The notes under the pieces: generated by a model
The model's input: only the letters and a program-made list of their open reading frames with translations
The model's database searches: none
Told to the model about the DNA's origin: nothing
Shown here: positions 4,393-10,431 of the stretch, piece by piece
Layout: every line of letters begins with the position of its first letter
Position numbering within the stretch: position 1 is the stretch's first letter
From: Hungatella sp. UBA5982
Lineage (GTDB): Bacteria > Bacillota > Clostridia > Lachnospirales > Lachnospiraceae
Reading direction: 5' to 3'
NCBI GenBank assembly: GCA_002429965.1
Contig: DJBG01000138.1
Span: 14,427 to 24,857 of the forward strand
Length of the DNA stretch: 10,431 nucleotides
Position numbers and translations under genes: made by a program

Positions 4393-5337
4393 TTAAAACC
4401 TTTCTGCAATAGCCTGGATTACATTCACCGTTACCCCATTACCAGCCTGTTTGTAAAGCTGGCTATCACTGTTTACCTTGGCAGCACGGTCGTAATATTT
4501 ATCTGTCCAACCTTGTAGGCGAAAGCACTCACATGGTGTTAGTTTTCTTATCTTCGTACCTATCTGAATTTTGGGCTGCCTATTTCCACCTTGCATACAG
4601 TCTAAAGCGGGAGTTATTCCTTTCACATTTAGCACGCTATTCATGAGTGAGGAGTGTCTGTTTTTATTTATCCTTGATTCCTCAACAATCCTATTTCTTG
4701 TATTCTGCCTTGCGACAGGAAATACTTCTCTTCCACCTCGTCCTCTAAAACGTCCAACAATGAACACCCTTTCTCGGTTCTGCGGAACTCCGAAATCTTT
4801 TGAGTTAAGAACACACCACTCTGCATCGTACCCGATTTCGTCCAGCTCAATGAGAAGTCTGGCAAAATCAATCCCTCTATTAACACTAAGTAGGTTTTTA
4901 ACGTTCTCAATAAATAATATTGAGGGTCTATCTTCTTCCGACAGGTCCTTAATAAGTCCTGTAACTGCGAAAAACAAACTTGAACGTCTCCCGGAAAATC
5001 CAAGTTGCTTTCCTGCGATTGAGATATCCTGACAAGGGAATCCAAAGCACCAACAATCTGCCTTGGGCAGGCTTCTGGCTTCCACTCTCCTAATGTCATT
5101 TGCATACCATTCTCCATTTCTATATTCCTCCTTTAATATCTCTTTTTGCCGTTCTCTTAAAGCAGGTATGCTTTCTATGTATTTTCTTTGTTCCTCAGTG
5201 GCAAGGTGCATCATGGTGTAACTCATTACTGCGTACTTATCAAATTCACAGAATCCTACACATTTATGTCCTGCCATCTCCATTCCTCGCCTGAATCCTC
5301 CGATCCCTGCAAAGTAATCTATAAATGTTAATCCCAT
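4393..5337 (-). CDS. Cytosine-C5 DNA methyltransferase (orphan)
   Basis: A complete 314-residue DNA (cytosine-5) methyltransferase: AdoMet-binding motif I FAGIGG (9-14), catalytic PCQ (Cys102) motif IV, ENV motif VI (144-146), QNRER motif VIII (186-190), motif IX RKLTPCECFRLQGW (264-277), and motif X QAGNGV (297-302). The target-recognition region between VIII and IX is short (about 73 residues), so the site is probably short; it cannot be read from sequence. I chose ATG 5337 because the conserved fold begins directly after it; the frame runs upstream to TTG 5400 without a usable ribosome binding site. A strong GGAGG lies 42 bases upstream of this ATG, separated by a hairpin (separate entry). 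No restriction enzyme gene adjoins it, so self-protection or epigenetic control is the likely role. Confidence 0.93.
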   Translation of the reverse strand: MGLTFIDYFAGIGGFRRGMEMAGHKCVGFCEFDKYAVMSYTMMHLATEEQRKYIESIPALRERQKEILKEEYRNGEWYANDIRRVEARSLPKADCWCFGFPCQDISIAGKQLGFSGRRSSLFFAVTGLIKDLSEEDRPSILFIENVKNLLSVNRGIDFARLLIELDEIGYDAEWCVLNSKDFGVPQNRERVFIVGRFRGRGGREVFPVARQNTRNRIVEESRINKNRHSSLMNSVLNVKGITPALDCMQGGNRQPKIQIGTKIRKLTPCECFRLQGWTDKYYDRAAKVNSDSQLYKQAGNGVTVNVIQAIAERF

Positions 5338-5385
5338 CTTTGAAAGGAAGCCAGATATCTTTTCCCGGCCGGGGCTTCCGCCTCC
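5335..5385 (-). promoter_or_regulatory. Hairpin between Shine-Dalgarno and start of the methyltransferase gene
   Basis: GGAGG (5385-5381) is followed by one base, a 7-bp stem GGAAGCC (5379-5373) / GGCTTCC (5352-5346) with a 20-base loop, eight bases, and ATG (5337). Linear spacing is too long for initiation (43 bases), but if the stem folds the effective spacing is 9 bases. Hairpins that bring a distant Shine-Dalgarno close to its start are known, for example in T4 gene 38. The geometry is seen; the function is inferred. Confidence 0.45.
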
Positions 5386-5412
5386 TTTCCTGTTATTCAA
5401 TTAAATACGGGT

Positions 5413-5589
5413 TTACTTGTTAAGCAAATCGCCTTTTACCTCAAAGTATGTATATACGCTGCTCTGTTTAGATGGCTTTGTAATGTCCACATATTTTCTC
5501 AGTATGCTGGCATATATGGGGACCTCTTTTGTTTTTACCTTAAATCTGGTCCATGTTTCTCCGCTTTTTTTTATTAAACTGGTTTCCAA
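5413..5589 (-). CDS. Unknown small basic protein (58 residues)
   Basis: A 58-residue lysine-rich protein (predicted beta segments FKVKTKEVPIY and SVYTYFEVKGD) of unknown function. Two TTG codons lie near the 5' end. The one at 5589 sits 7 bases after AAGGAGG and is preferred; the one at 5595 is only 1 base from it. It directly precedes the methyltransferase gene with no terminator between them, so the two are probably co-transcribed. Confidence 0.65.
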   Translation of the reverse strand: METSLIKKSGETWTRFKVKTKEVPIYASILRKYVDITKPSKQSSVYTYFEVKGDLLNK

Positions 5590-5619
5590 ACTCAAACCTC
5601 CTTATACTGCCCTGGCAGC

Positions 5620-5844
5620 CTATTTCTGCACGATGGGAATAAATTGAAACATCCATGATTCATCGTGTATCTCAATTACATTCCCATCTTCATTAATTGC
5701 TAAAATGGCGATGAATTTAGGCTTGTTTATCACATTTTCCTTATGTTTTTCCCATTCTCCGTCAAACTCTACGCCCTGCAACGATATGGCATTAAGAACC
5801 TTATCGCCATATACAACCTTAAATCTGCTTAAATCAATGTTCAT
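5620..5844 (-). CDS. Unknown small phage protein (74 residues)
   Basis: A 74-residue protein of predicted mixed beta/alpha character (FKVVYGDKVL, FIAILAINEDGNVIEIHD), ending QFIPIVQK. The start is ATG 5844, with AGGAG 6 bases upstream. The upstream extension to 5934 reads through the previous gene in another frame and has no ribosome binding site. The evenly spaced hydrophobic beta-like segments suggest a small folded domain, but I recognise no family. It overlaps its upstream neighbour by 11 bases, consistent with coupling. Confidence 0.72.
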   Translation of the reverse strand: MNIDLSRFKVVYGDKVLNAISLQGVEFDGEWEKHKENVINKPKFIAILAINEDGNVIEIHDESWMFQFIPIVQK

Positions 5845-6247
5845 TCCCAGCTCCTTCCTGCCGCCGCCCGGCCCTGTCCCTGCTAAGTACTGCAAAATCA
5901 TAGCCACTTTCAATAAATTCAATAGTCTTTTCATGGTTCACGCAATTACCAAGTGTCGAATAAATATCTCGCATATCTTCCCGTGTAAATTCTGTACAAA
6001 GAAATTCATTGATACCTGAAAGCATGAAATTATTGAATGCCTCATTCTTTTTATTTGCCCTGAATGGTGCGGTTTTACACGCTCCTCTTGATAGCCATTC
6101 CAGCACCTTACACTTAATATCTAAATCATCAGCACAGTTTTTCAGGATAAGGTACTCATTTGCTTTATCGTGTGCTATAAATTCGCCAAACTCACTTATA
6201 AAGCTTCTCGGGAACGCCTTTAAAAGCTTATGTTCTGTATCTGTCAT
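5834..6247 (-). CDS. Unknown phage protein (137 residues)
   Basis: A hydrophilic 137-residue protein that I cannot assign. It starts at ATG 6247 with AAGGAG about 6 bases upstream. Visible features are a helical, charged body, several scattered Cys residues (CADD, KCK, GACK, LCTE, GNCV) without a clear zinc spacing, and a basic C-terminus (SRDRAGRRQEGAG). Its last 11 bases overlap the start of the next gene, whose AGGAG is inside this gene. Its position between MazG-like and methyltransferase genes places it in the early/middle operon. Confidence 0.75.
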   Translation of the reverse strand: MTDTEHKLLKAFPRSFISEFGEFIAHDKANEYLILKNCADDLDIKCKVLEWLSRGACKTAPFRANKKNEAFNNFMLSGINEFLCTEFTREDMRDIYSTLGNCVNHEKTIEFIESGYDFAVLSRDRAGRRQEGAGNEH

Positions 6248-6276
6248 GCTCTCTCCTTCCTCCGGTAAAACCGCGT

Positions 6277-6591
6277 TTAAATTGCTTCACGTATCCGCAT
6301 AATCTCCCGATCCAGTTTCATGTCTACAATGCCCATGACCCGCTCATCATCAATCCCAAGTAACTCCTGGAGCTGTGCGATTATTATTGCAACATCTGCG
6401 ATTTCTTCCGCAATATTCTTTTCAGCTTCTACCAACTCCCTGGCCTTTCCGGTTTTGATAAGGTTTTCTTTGGCCCTGTCAAACTTATTAATGGCCTGTA
6501 TAAGTTCTGCCAATTCCTCTATGCACTGGCGGCTTTGTGATTCGTAGCCGTAGTGGTTTGCTATGTACCTGATTTTCTGGTTTGTGGTCAC
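6277..6591 (-). CDS. MazG-like nucleotide pyrophosphohydrolase
   Basis: A 104-residue all-alpha protein with the MazG/dUTPase-type metal motif: E26-x2-E29 (EELAEL) paired with E63-x2-D66 (EEIADV) on a later helix. The family hydrolyses NTPs or dNTPs to the monophosphate and pyrophosphate with Mg2+. In phages such proteins clean or rebalance nucleotide pools, and some have been linked to lowering ppGpp. The start is GTG 6591, with AGAGGAGG 7 bases upstream, overlapping the DUF4317 stop. The open frame to ATG 6612 is rejected because the ribosome binding site lies inside it. Substrate cannot be read from sequence. Confidence 0.82.
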   Translation of the reverse strand: MTTNQKIRYIANHYGYESQSRQCIEELAELIQAINKFDRAKENLIKTGKARELVEAEKNIAEEIADVAIIIAQLQELLGIDDERVMGIVDMKLDREIMRIREAI

Positions 6592-7697
6592 TGTTCGTCC
6601 TCCTCTGCACATATCGGAATCGGACGCGCTGTAATCCCATTTACCTCCAGATGGTCACTGACAGCCATTACGATGCATGGGCGGCCGTCAATCATACGGC
6701 ACTCAACACGGCTTGTGTAATCTGGCTTAACTTTGATTTCCAGGCCCTCAGTCTTAATCTCAAAGGCTTTTGTATTTACCACATTTGATGCAATTAATTT
6801 GTATGGAGAGTTTTCGAACCGTGTCTTTAATTCATCGATCTTTTCTGTACTTGCACCATATTCATTAAACATCTGCTCCATATGCTTAAAATCAAGCTCA
6901 ACCACATTAGAATCAGATTCCTCGATGTGTTCTATCAAGTCTTCATAAATGCCTTTAACTGTTGTAAAGTCACATTCTTCTTCTAATGTTTCTTCAACCA
7001 TGGCGCCGAAAGTGCATTTCTGATCTTCTGCAGACATTGGAGTACAAGTCCCAAACAATCCGTCAATCAGCTTGTCATGCATCTGGTCTGCTTTCTTTGT
7101 GTAGTATAAGGTTCCATGTATATCCGTCTGGCGGTCATTAAACGCTGGGTATAGGAATCCGGTTTCAGGAGCTTCCACAATCCAGTCCCTTTTCCGGTTC
7201 TCTATGGCATTCTTATCCGTGTTGTAGCTTAATGCCCCCTTAGTCAGTTTCACAGGGCATATAGCGCACTGAATGAACTCATAGACATAATCAGAGGCAT
7301 CATCAATCACGGTCCCGTCCTGTGCTTTTCCGGGTACGTCATAAATACCATGTACCAGCACTATGTAATAGTTCTCGCCGTAGTCGTAGCTTTCGATGAT
7401 CTTGTCATAAAACTCATTTATCAGATCATCGTCCCTTAACTGGCTATCCCGAAGCCGAAGCAGATAGTCACTCGGCAAGTCAAGATTGATAAGGTTCTTC
7501 GCCACAGTCCCTGACAACGCCCCGCGGAAGATATTGAAATACTTAAATGCTTCTTCATCTGGCAGAGACAGGAACGCTTCTTTCAGTTCTGCTCTCTTGT
7601 TCTTCTCGGCATCTACATAGCAACTGCAAATTCTTGTAAGGCTGCAATTTGCAGGAGTAAAAATCTTTTTGATCTCGCTTATCTCTTTTCTGTTCAT
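6588..7697 (-). CDS. DUF4317 family protein
   Basis: A 369-residue soluble protein that I match to the DUF4317 family, common on Clostridia chromosomes and of unknown function. The N-terminus (MNRKEISEIKKIF, then CSLTRICSCYVDAEKNK and AELKEAFLSLPDEEAFKYF) is the conserved family opening. The rest is acidic and mixed alpha/beta, with no signal peptide or membrane segment. The start is ATG 7697, with AAAGGG 8 bases upstream; the longer frame from 7730 lacks such a site. Its TGA overlaps the GTG start of the MazG-like gene (GTGA), so the two are co-translated. Finding this family inside a phage operon is unusual. Family assignment is from memory of the consensus. Confidence 0.8.
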   Translation of the reverse strand: MNRKEISEIKKIFTPANCSLTRICSCYVDAEKNKRAELKEAFLSLPDEEAFKYFNIFRGALSGTVAKNLINLDLPSDYLLRLRDSQLRDDDLINEFYDKIIESYDYGENYYIVLVHGIYDVPGKAQDGTVIDDASDYVYEFIQCAICPVKLTKGALSYNTDKNAIENRKRDWIVEAPETGFLYPAFNDRQTDIHGTLYYTKKADQMHDKLIDGLFGTCTPMSAEDQKCTFGAMVEETLEEECDFTTVKGIYEDLIEHIEESDSNVVELDFKHMEQMFNEYGASTEKIDELKTRFENSPYKLIASNVVNTKAFEIKTEGLEIKVKPDYTSRVECRMIDGRPCIVMAVSDHLEVNGITARPIPICAEEDEQ

Positions 7698-7739
7698 GAT
7701 CTTATCCCTTTCTTGCGCTCTCTGGCGCACGCTGATGGC

Positions 7740-8612
7740 TCAAATTCCGTTTGTTTTGCCCTCTGTGATATTTTGCTTAAGGTTATTAATAAGCTCCTGA
7801 TTGTTCTTCTCTGCTATGTAATCCCTGACTGACTCTTCCGGGAAAGCAATCTGATATGTCCGTTCCTTTATCCGGTTGGTGATCCGATCATCATAATTCA
7901 GCCTGTCCAATGCCGCATTACTGGTAAAAATCGTCACCTTACGCCCTACATACCGGTCATTGATTATCTGGTAGAACTTATCATTGATCCAGCCTGCCGG
8001 GGTCTCTGTGCCAAAATCATCAATAATCAGGATTTCAACGGCTGCCAATGAATCAAGGAGCTGGCTTTCTGTTTCTCCGACCTCACTCAGTTTTTTATTC
8101 CATGTCCGCTTGATTTCTTTGATAATGGTTGTGGATCCGGCAAATTTAACCTGATGGTTTTTTAGGAGTGAATTGGCTATTCCTACCGCCATTCTCGTCT
8201 TACCTGAACCTTTCGTATTGGAAAAAAGATACAGCCCCATACCATTGCTTTTCATTGCTTCAAAGTTTTCAAGATAATGTGTCACCGTCTTTGCTGCTAC
8301 AGCTATCAAATTTCTGCTTTCAATCGTGCGATAAATAGATAAGTTGAAATTGCTTAATTTCACATCTTTAAACGCTTCCGGAAGCTCAGCAAACTTTAAC
8401 CGCCTGGAAGCTACCATCTTATCCCAGCAATCGCATTTCCTACCGAACTCATAACCATTCTCGGTGTAATAAATCCAGCCGGTTCCATTACATTTAGGGC
8501 ACACATCAGTCGAAGTTTCCGAATCCTTCAAACTCTGTGCTGACCCCGGCTGCGATCGCCTCTGCAATAAGTCCCTTTTCATTCGATCCAGTTCGTCCTC
8601 CAGGCGTCCCAT
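7740..8612 (-). CDS. DnaC-like helicase loader, AAA+ ATPase
   Basis: A 290-residue loader of the DnaC/IstB type that would bring the replicative helicase to the phage origin. An N-terminal zinc site (C38-x2-C41 ... C60-x-C62) is followed by an AAA+ domain: Walker A G135-S-G-K-T139, Walker B ILIIDD (D198-D199), sensor-1 Asn (TSN, N232), and an arginine-finger region (RITNRIKERT, R247). The start is ATG 8612, with GGAGG 8 bases upstream; the open frame extends to 8654 but without a ribosome binding site. It follows and overlaps the replisome organizer, the usual pairing in Gram-positive phages. No replicative helicase gene is visible here, so the host helicase is probably recruited. Confidence 0.9.
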   Translation of the reverse strand: MGRLEDELDRMKRDLLQRRSQPGSAQSLKDSETSTDVCPKCNGTGWIYYTENGYEFGRKCDCWDKMVASRRLKFAELPEAFKDVKLSNFNLSIYRTIESRNLIAVAAKTVTHYLENFEAMKSNGMGLYLFSNTKGSGKTRMAVGIANSLLKNHQVKFAGSTTIIKEIKRTWNKKLSEVGETESQLLDSLAAVEILIIDDFGTETPAGWINDKFYQIINDRYVGRKVTIFTSNAALDRLNYDDRITNRIKERTYQIAFPEESVRDYIAEKNNQELINNLKQNITEGKTNGI

Positions 8613-9354
8613 CGTTCTTCCCTCCCTCATAATTGTTATCAAGATAGTCAACATAGCCTGAATTAAAGAACGTGCTTCCGTTCTGTGTCTTACGCCAGTC
8701 TACATCTTTTTTCAGATCAGCCTTATACCGGTCAATGGCTCTTTCCAATTCCTCTTTGCCAATCTTAAGCAATTCCTTTTTCTTAGTATCCGACACCTGA
8801 CCTTTCCCTTTTTTCGAAGGATACAGTTTCCACAAATCCTCAAACAGTGCGCGTGCTTCGTGCACAATATGTTTTATATCTTTTTCTTTATCTATTTCTA
8901 ATTCTATTTCTCTTTCTATTGCGTTACATGGCGTTACATCTGGTGTTACTGTAACGTTACAAGGCAATTCCTTCTGTTTTTCCCTGTACTTTGCCACTCG
9001 TTTCCGACTCTGCTCCCTGATTTTTTCAAGTCCATCAACGTTCTGATGTTCTTCCCAACCGGTGATTAGCAAGGCCTCGTCATGATCTTGCACCATTTCC
9101 AACATTCTGAGAGCATTCAGGGCAAGGACTATGATATTCTCCTCAAAATCCAGTTCATCAGCCAGCATCTTTGTGGTGTATGGGATATTCTCAGTCAGAA
9201 AAATCATTCCTCCGGCGTTGCACCGTCCGGCAATCGTAAGGAGTGCAACCCATATCAGGATTATGTTATTTCCTTCTGGTAGGCTTCGGAGGGATTTTAT
9301 TTTCCGGTTATCAAACATATTGATGCTTAACCGGATCCATTTAACTTCGCCCAA
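8506..9354 (-). CDS. Phage replisome organizer (DnaD-like)
   Basis: A 282-residue protein of the phage replisome-organizer / DnaD-like type, which binds the phage origin and recruits the helicase loader. Residues 1-120 look like the winged-helix domain (VKWIRLSINMFDNRKIK, then a hydrophobic helix and Y-T-T-K-M-L-A-D-E). A charged linker (about 120-165) leads to a C-terminal region around WKLYPSKKGKGQVS and NGSTFFNSGYVDYLDN, typical of the family. The start is TTG at 9354, with CAGGAG 7 bases upstream inside the end of the nuclease gene. Its last 107 bases overlap the start of the helicase loader in another frame, which suggests tightly linked synthesis of the two partners. Confidence 0.85.
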   Translation of the reverse strand: MGEVKWIRLSINMFDNRKIKSLRSLPEGNNIILIWVALLTIAGRCNAGGMIFLTENIPYTTKMLADELDFEENIIVLALNALRMLEMVQDHDEALLITGWEEHQNVDGLEKIREQSRKRVAKYREKQKELPCNVTVTPDVTPCNAIEREIELEIDKEKDIKHIVHEARALFEDLWKLYPSKKGKGQVSDTKKKELLKIGKEELERAIDRYKADLKKDVDWRKTQNGSTFFNSGYVDYLDNNYEGGKNDGTPGGRTGSNEKGLIAEAIAAGVSTEFEGFGNFD

Positions 9355-9358
9355 ATCA

Positions 9359-9730
9359 TCACTCCTGTTCTAAAGCATTCCCGGCTTCCCATTCACGGTA
9401 AATGGTAATCCAATCTTTTAATGGCATCACAACAAGCCATTCGCGCTTATTCTTCCGGTGGAATACTGCAGGAAGGTTGCATTCACCAAAAGGAATCTCC
9501 TTCGCTTCTGCGTTAGATTTAGCCTGTTCTATGGCATTGTAAAGATTAAGCCTTTCAACTCTCTTGCATTCAATATGTATCTGCGGAAGTCCTACTACAT
9601 CGGCGGCACCTGTATCACCGCAATATTGCTGACCTCTCCGTGTTTTATACCCATATTCTCTAAGGGCCTCGGCAAGTTCTCTTTCTCCCCTGGCTCCTTT
9701 ATCTCTGCTATTAATCTTTTCCTTCTTCAA
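9359..9730 (-). CDS. PDDEXK nuclease, Holliday-junction-resolvase type
   Basis: A 123-residue nuclease of the restriction-endonuclease-like (PDDEXK) fold, related to archaeal Hjc and VRR-type phage resolvases. Visible elements are an N-terminal G-A-R-G-E-R-E (E16/E18), D44 in AADVVG, and E54-C-K56, the E-x-K pair that with D44 would bind metal and cut DNA. The likely role is resolving branched intermediates during phage replication or recombination. I choose the TTG at 9730, with AGGAG 7 bases upstream; the adjacent TTG at 9733 is the alternative. Extending to the ATG at 9802 would add an unlikely Pro/Gly-rich leader with no ribosome binding site. The end of the gene (GAGCAGGAGTGA) contains the Shine-Dalgarno of the next gene. 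Confidence 0.8.
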   Translation of the reverse strand: MKKEKINSRDKGARGERELAEALREYGYKTRRGQQYCGDTGAADVVGLPQIHIECKRVERLNLYNAIEQAKSNAEAKEIPFGECNLPAVFHRKNKREWLVVMPLKDWITIYREWEAGNALEQE

Positions 9731-9734
9731 CAAA

Positions 9735-9845
9735 TCACTCCTTTCTCCCCCGCCGCCCTGAAATAGCAGCGGAGGCTGTACCAATGGCATGTCGTGACAC
9801 ATAGACCTTTGGGATTCCTTTTATTGTCAGCCCGTTAAGGCACAC
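9735..9845 (-). CDS. Possible 36-residue small ORF
   Basis: A short open frame starting at GTG 9845 fills the gap between the HNH gene and the resolvase gene. The peptide begins MCLNGLTIKGIPKVYVSR and ends in a basic run (SGRRGRKE). Its stop TGA lies just 4-7 bases before the resolvase TTG codons, and its last codons contain the AGGAG that serves the resolvase, a compact layout like its neighbours. Against it: no Shine-Dalgarno is visible before the GTG and the family is not recognised. I list it as possible only; the alternative is a short noncoding spacer. Confidence 0.35.
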   Translation of the reverse strand: MCLNGLTIKGIPKVYVSRHAIGTASAAISGRRGRKE

Positions 9846-9849
9846 AAGG

Positions 9850-10131
9850 CTATAAGTAACTTTTTCCGAACTCAACTATGAATTGTTCACGGGTTCCTAT
9901 ATTCTGCTCATAATAAGTCTGAGCCATTTCTTTTAATTGCAAATTTGATTCACGGTTCTTATGTACCGCATAAGGGCCGTTCCTATGGTGATTATGGCAT
10001 AACCACACCTTAAGCCCTCGTTTCTCTGACTTCTTGCGGTTTGGATCACCAAAGAAAATATGATGATTCTCAAGGTAGTAAGTAGAATGGCAAAAATAGC
10101 ACTCTTTTGTATCCTGCAATACGCTTTTCAA
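9850..10131 (-). CDS. Small HNH-type zinc-binding protein
   Basis: A 93-residue protein with the layout of a Cys/His-rich HNH (treble-clef) nuclease: C11-x2-C14, then H23-H24-I, then C45-x2-H48-H49. The two Cys pairs would hold zinc, and the HH doublets fit the catalytic and metal-binding histidines. Related small HNH proteins are common in recombination blocks of Firmicutes phages. The start is TTG at 10131, overlapping the upstream TGA; the purine-rich stretch before it is more distant than ideal, so coupling is likely. Nuclease activity is inferred from the motif alone. It could be a structural Zn-binding protein that does not cut DNA. Confidence 0.8.
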   Translation of the reverse strand: MKSVLQDTKECYFCHSTYYLENHHIFFGDPNRKKSEKRGLKVWLCHNHHRNGPYAVHKNRESNLQLKEMAQTYYEQNIGTREQFIVEFGKSYL

Positions 10132-10431
10132 AGACTAACGCCCCACTCCCTTTTCATTCTCTCCAACTCTTCCGGCGTTGCGGTTTCAATGCCTAATTCG
10201 TGGCATTCGCTTACGACACCTTCGATAAACACTGACATTTCCTTTGTGTCGTAGGTGCTGCTTCCGAAATAACACTGGAGCTGTATTCCGGTCTGCCCTG
10301 AGACTGTGACTTCTCCAAGATTCTTAACCGTTCGCCATTCAGCAATCACCCGGTCAACTACACCAGGACGGACAATGATGTGAGTAAACACGCCATACCG
10401 TCCAAGCATGTCCAGATATACGGACCACTTA
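10128..10431 (-). CDS. Unknown phage protein, 5' end beyond the window
   Basis: I do not recognise this protein. The reading frame stays open to the window edge. The first ATG inside the window (10409) has no Shine-Dalgarno sequence and follows coding-looking residues (KWSVYLD), so the true start probably lies outside. About 100 residues are visible, with no membrane segment or Cys/His metal motif. It ends with an acidic/basic stretch (ETATPEELERMKREW). Its TGA stop overlaps the TTG start of the next gene in a TTGA arrangement, so the two are probably translationally coupled. By position, just before an HNH protein and a resolvase-type nuclease, it belongs to the recombination/replication block. 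The function is not visible. Confidence 0.75.
   Translation of the reverse strand, partial: KWSVYLDMLGRYGVFTHIIVRPGVVDRVIAEWRTVKNLGEVTVSGQTGIQLQCYFGSSTYDTKEMSVFIEGVVSECHELGIETATPEELERMKREWGVSL

Noticed and set aside
4668..5117. 149-residue minus-strand frame inside the methyltransferase gene
   Set aside because: Fully inside a complete methyltransferase with all motifs intact; an out-of-frame shadow.
1..10431. CRISPR array, insertion sequence, integrase or phage attachment site
   Set aside because: No spaced repeat arrays, transposase or recombinase motifs were seen in any frame.

Overview
This window is a segment of a tailed-phage genome, most likely a prophage, from a low-GC Gram-positive host in the Clostridia (Lachnospiraceae-like). 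The grounds are strong AGGAGG-type ribosome binding sites, frequent TTG starts, a DUF4317 gene (a family typical of Clostridia), a Gram-positive-phage replisome organizer plus helicase loader, and an HNH - terminase small - terminase large gene order. Every gene I accept is on the minus strand, so the region reads from position 10431 down to 1.

Reading in the direction of transcription. (1) 10431-7740 is the recombination/replication block: a partial unknown gene, a small HNH-type Zn protein, a PDDEXK nuclease of Holliday-junction-resolvase type, a DnaD-like replisome organizer and a DnaC-like helicase loader, nearly all overlapping or coupled. (2) 7697-4393 holds a DUF4317 protein, a MazG-like NTP pyrophosphatase, three small unknown genes and a complete orphan cytosine-C5 DNA methyltransferase. 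(3) 4349-3634 is a self-contained unit: a sigma-A-type promoter (TTGATA-N17-TATAAT), one gene with HEPN-like features, and an intrinsic terminator, bounded by 17-bp perfect inverted repeats. It has the layout of a phage 'moron'. (4) 3601-2657 carries two small genes and a late regulator of ArpU/RinA/sigma-region-4 type, followed at 2617-2459 by an overlooked 52-residue membrane protein. (5) 2458-2129 has no protein gene. It holds tandem 9-bp repeats, a consensus -10 box, a series of hairpins, a tRNA-like gene with an enlarged anticodon loop, a 10-nt match to the 16S rRNA anti-Shine-Dalgarno sequence, and an intrinsic terminator. Together these look like one noncoding transcription unit. (6) 2087-1636 is a membrane-protein gene enclosed by terminators, a second moron-like unit. 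(7) 1608-1 is the packaging block: a small membrane protein, an HNH endonuclease, a small Zn protein, a 183-nt noncoding region that is a candidate cos site, a terminase small subunit broken by an in-frame TAA, and the start of the terminase large subunit, cut by the window edge.

The early block would replicate and recombine phage DNA, the methyltransferase would modify it, and the late regulator would switch on the packaging genes. At least three intrinsic terminators point in the direction of transcription between the early and packaging genes, so the late genes need either their own activated promoters or antitermination. The main items for a second look are the noncoding unit at 2129-2448, the inverted-repeat-bounded HEPN-like unit, the nonsense codon in the small terminase gene, and a Shine-Dalgarno separated from the methyltransferase start by a hairpin.
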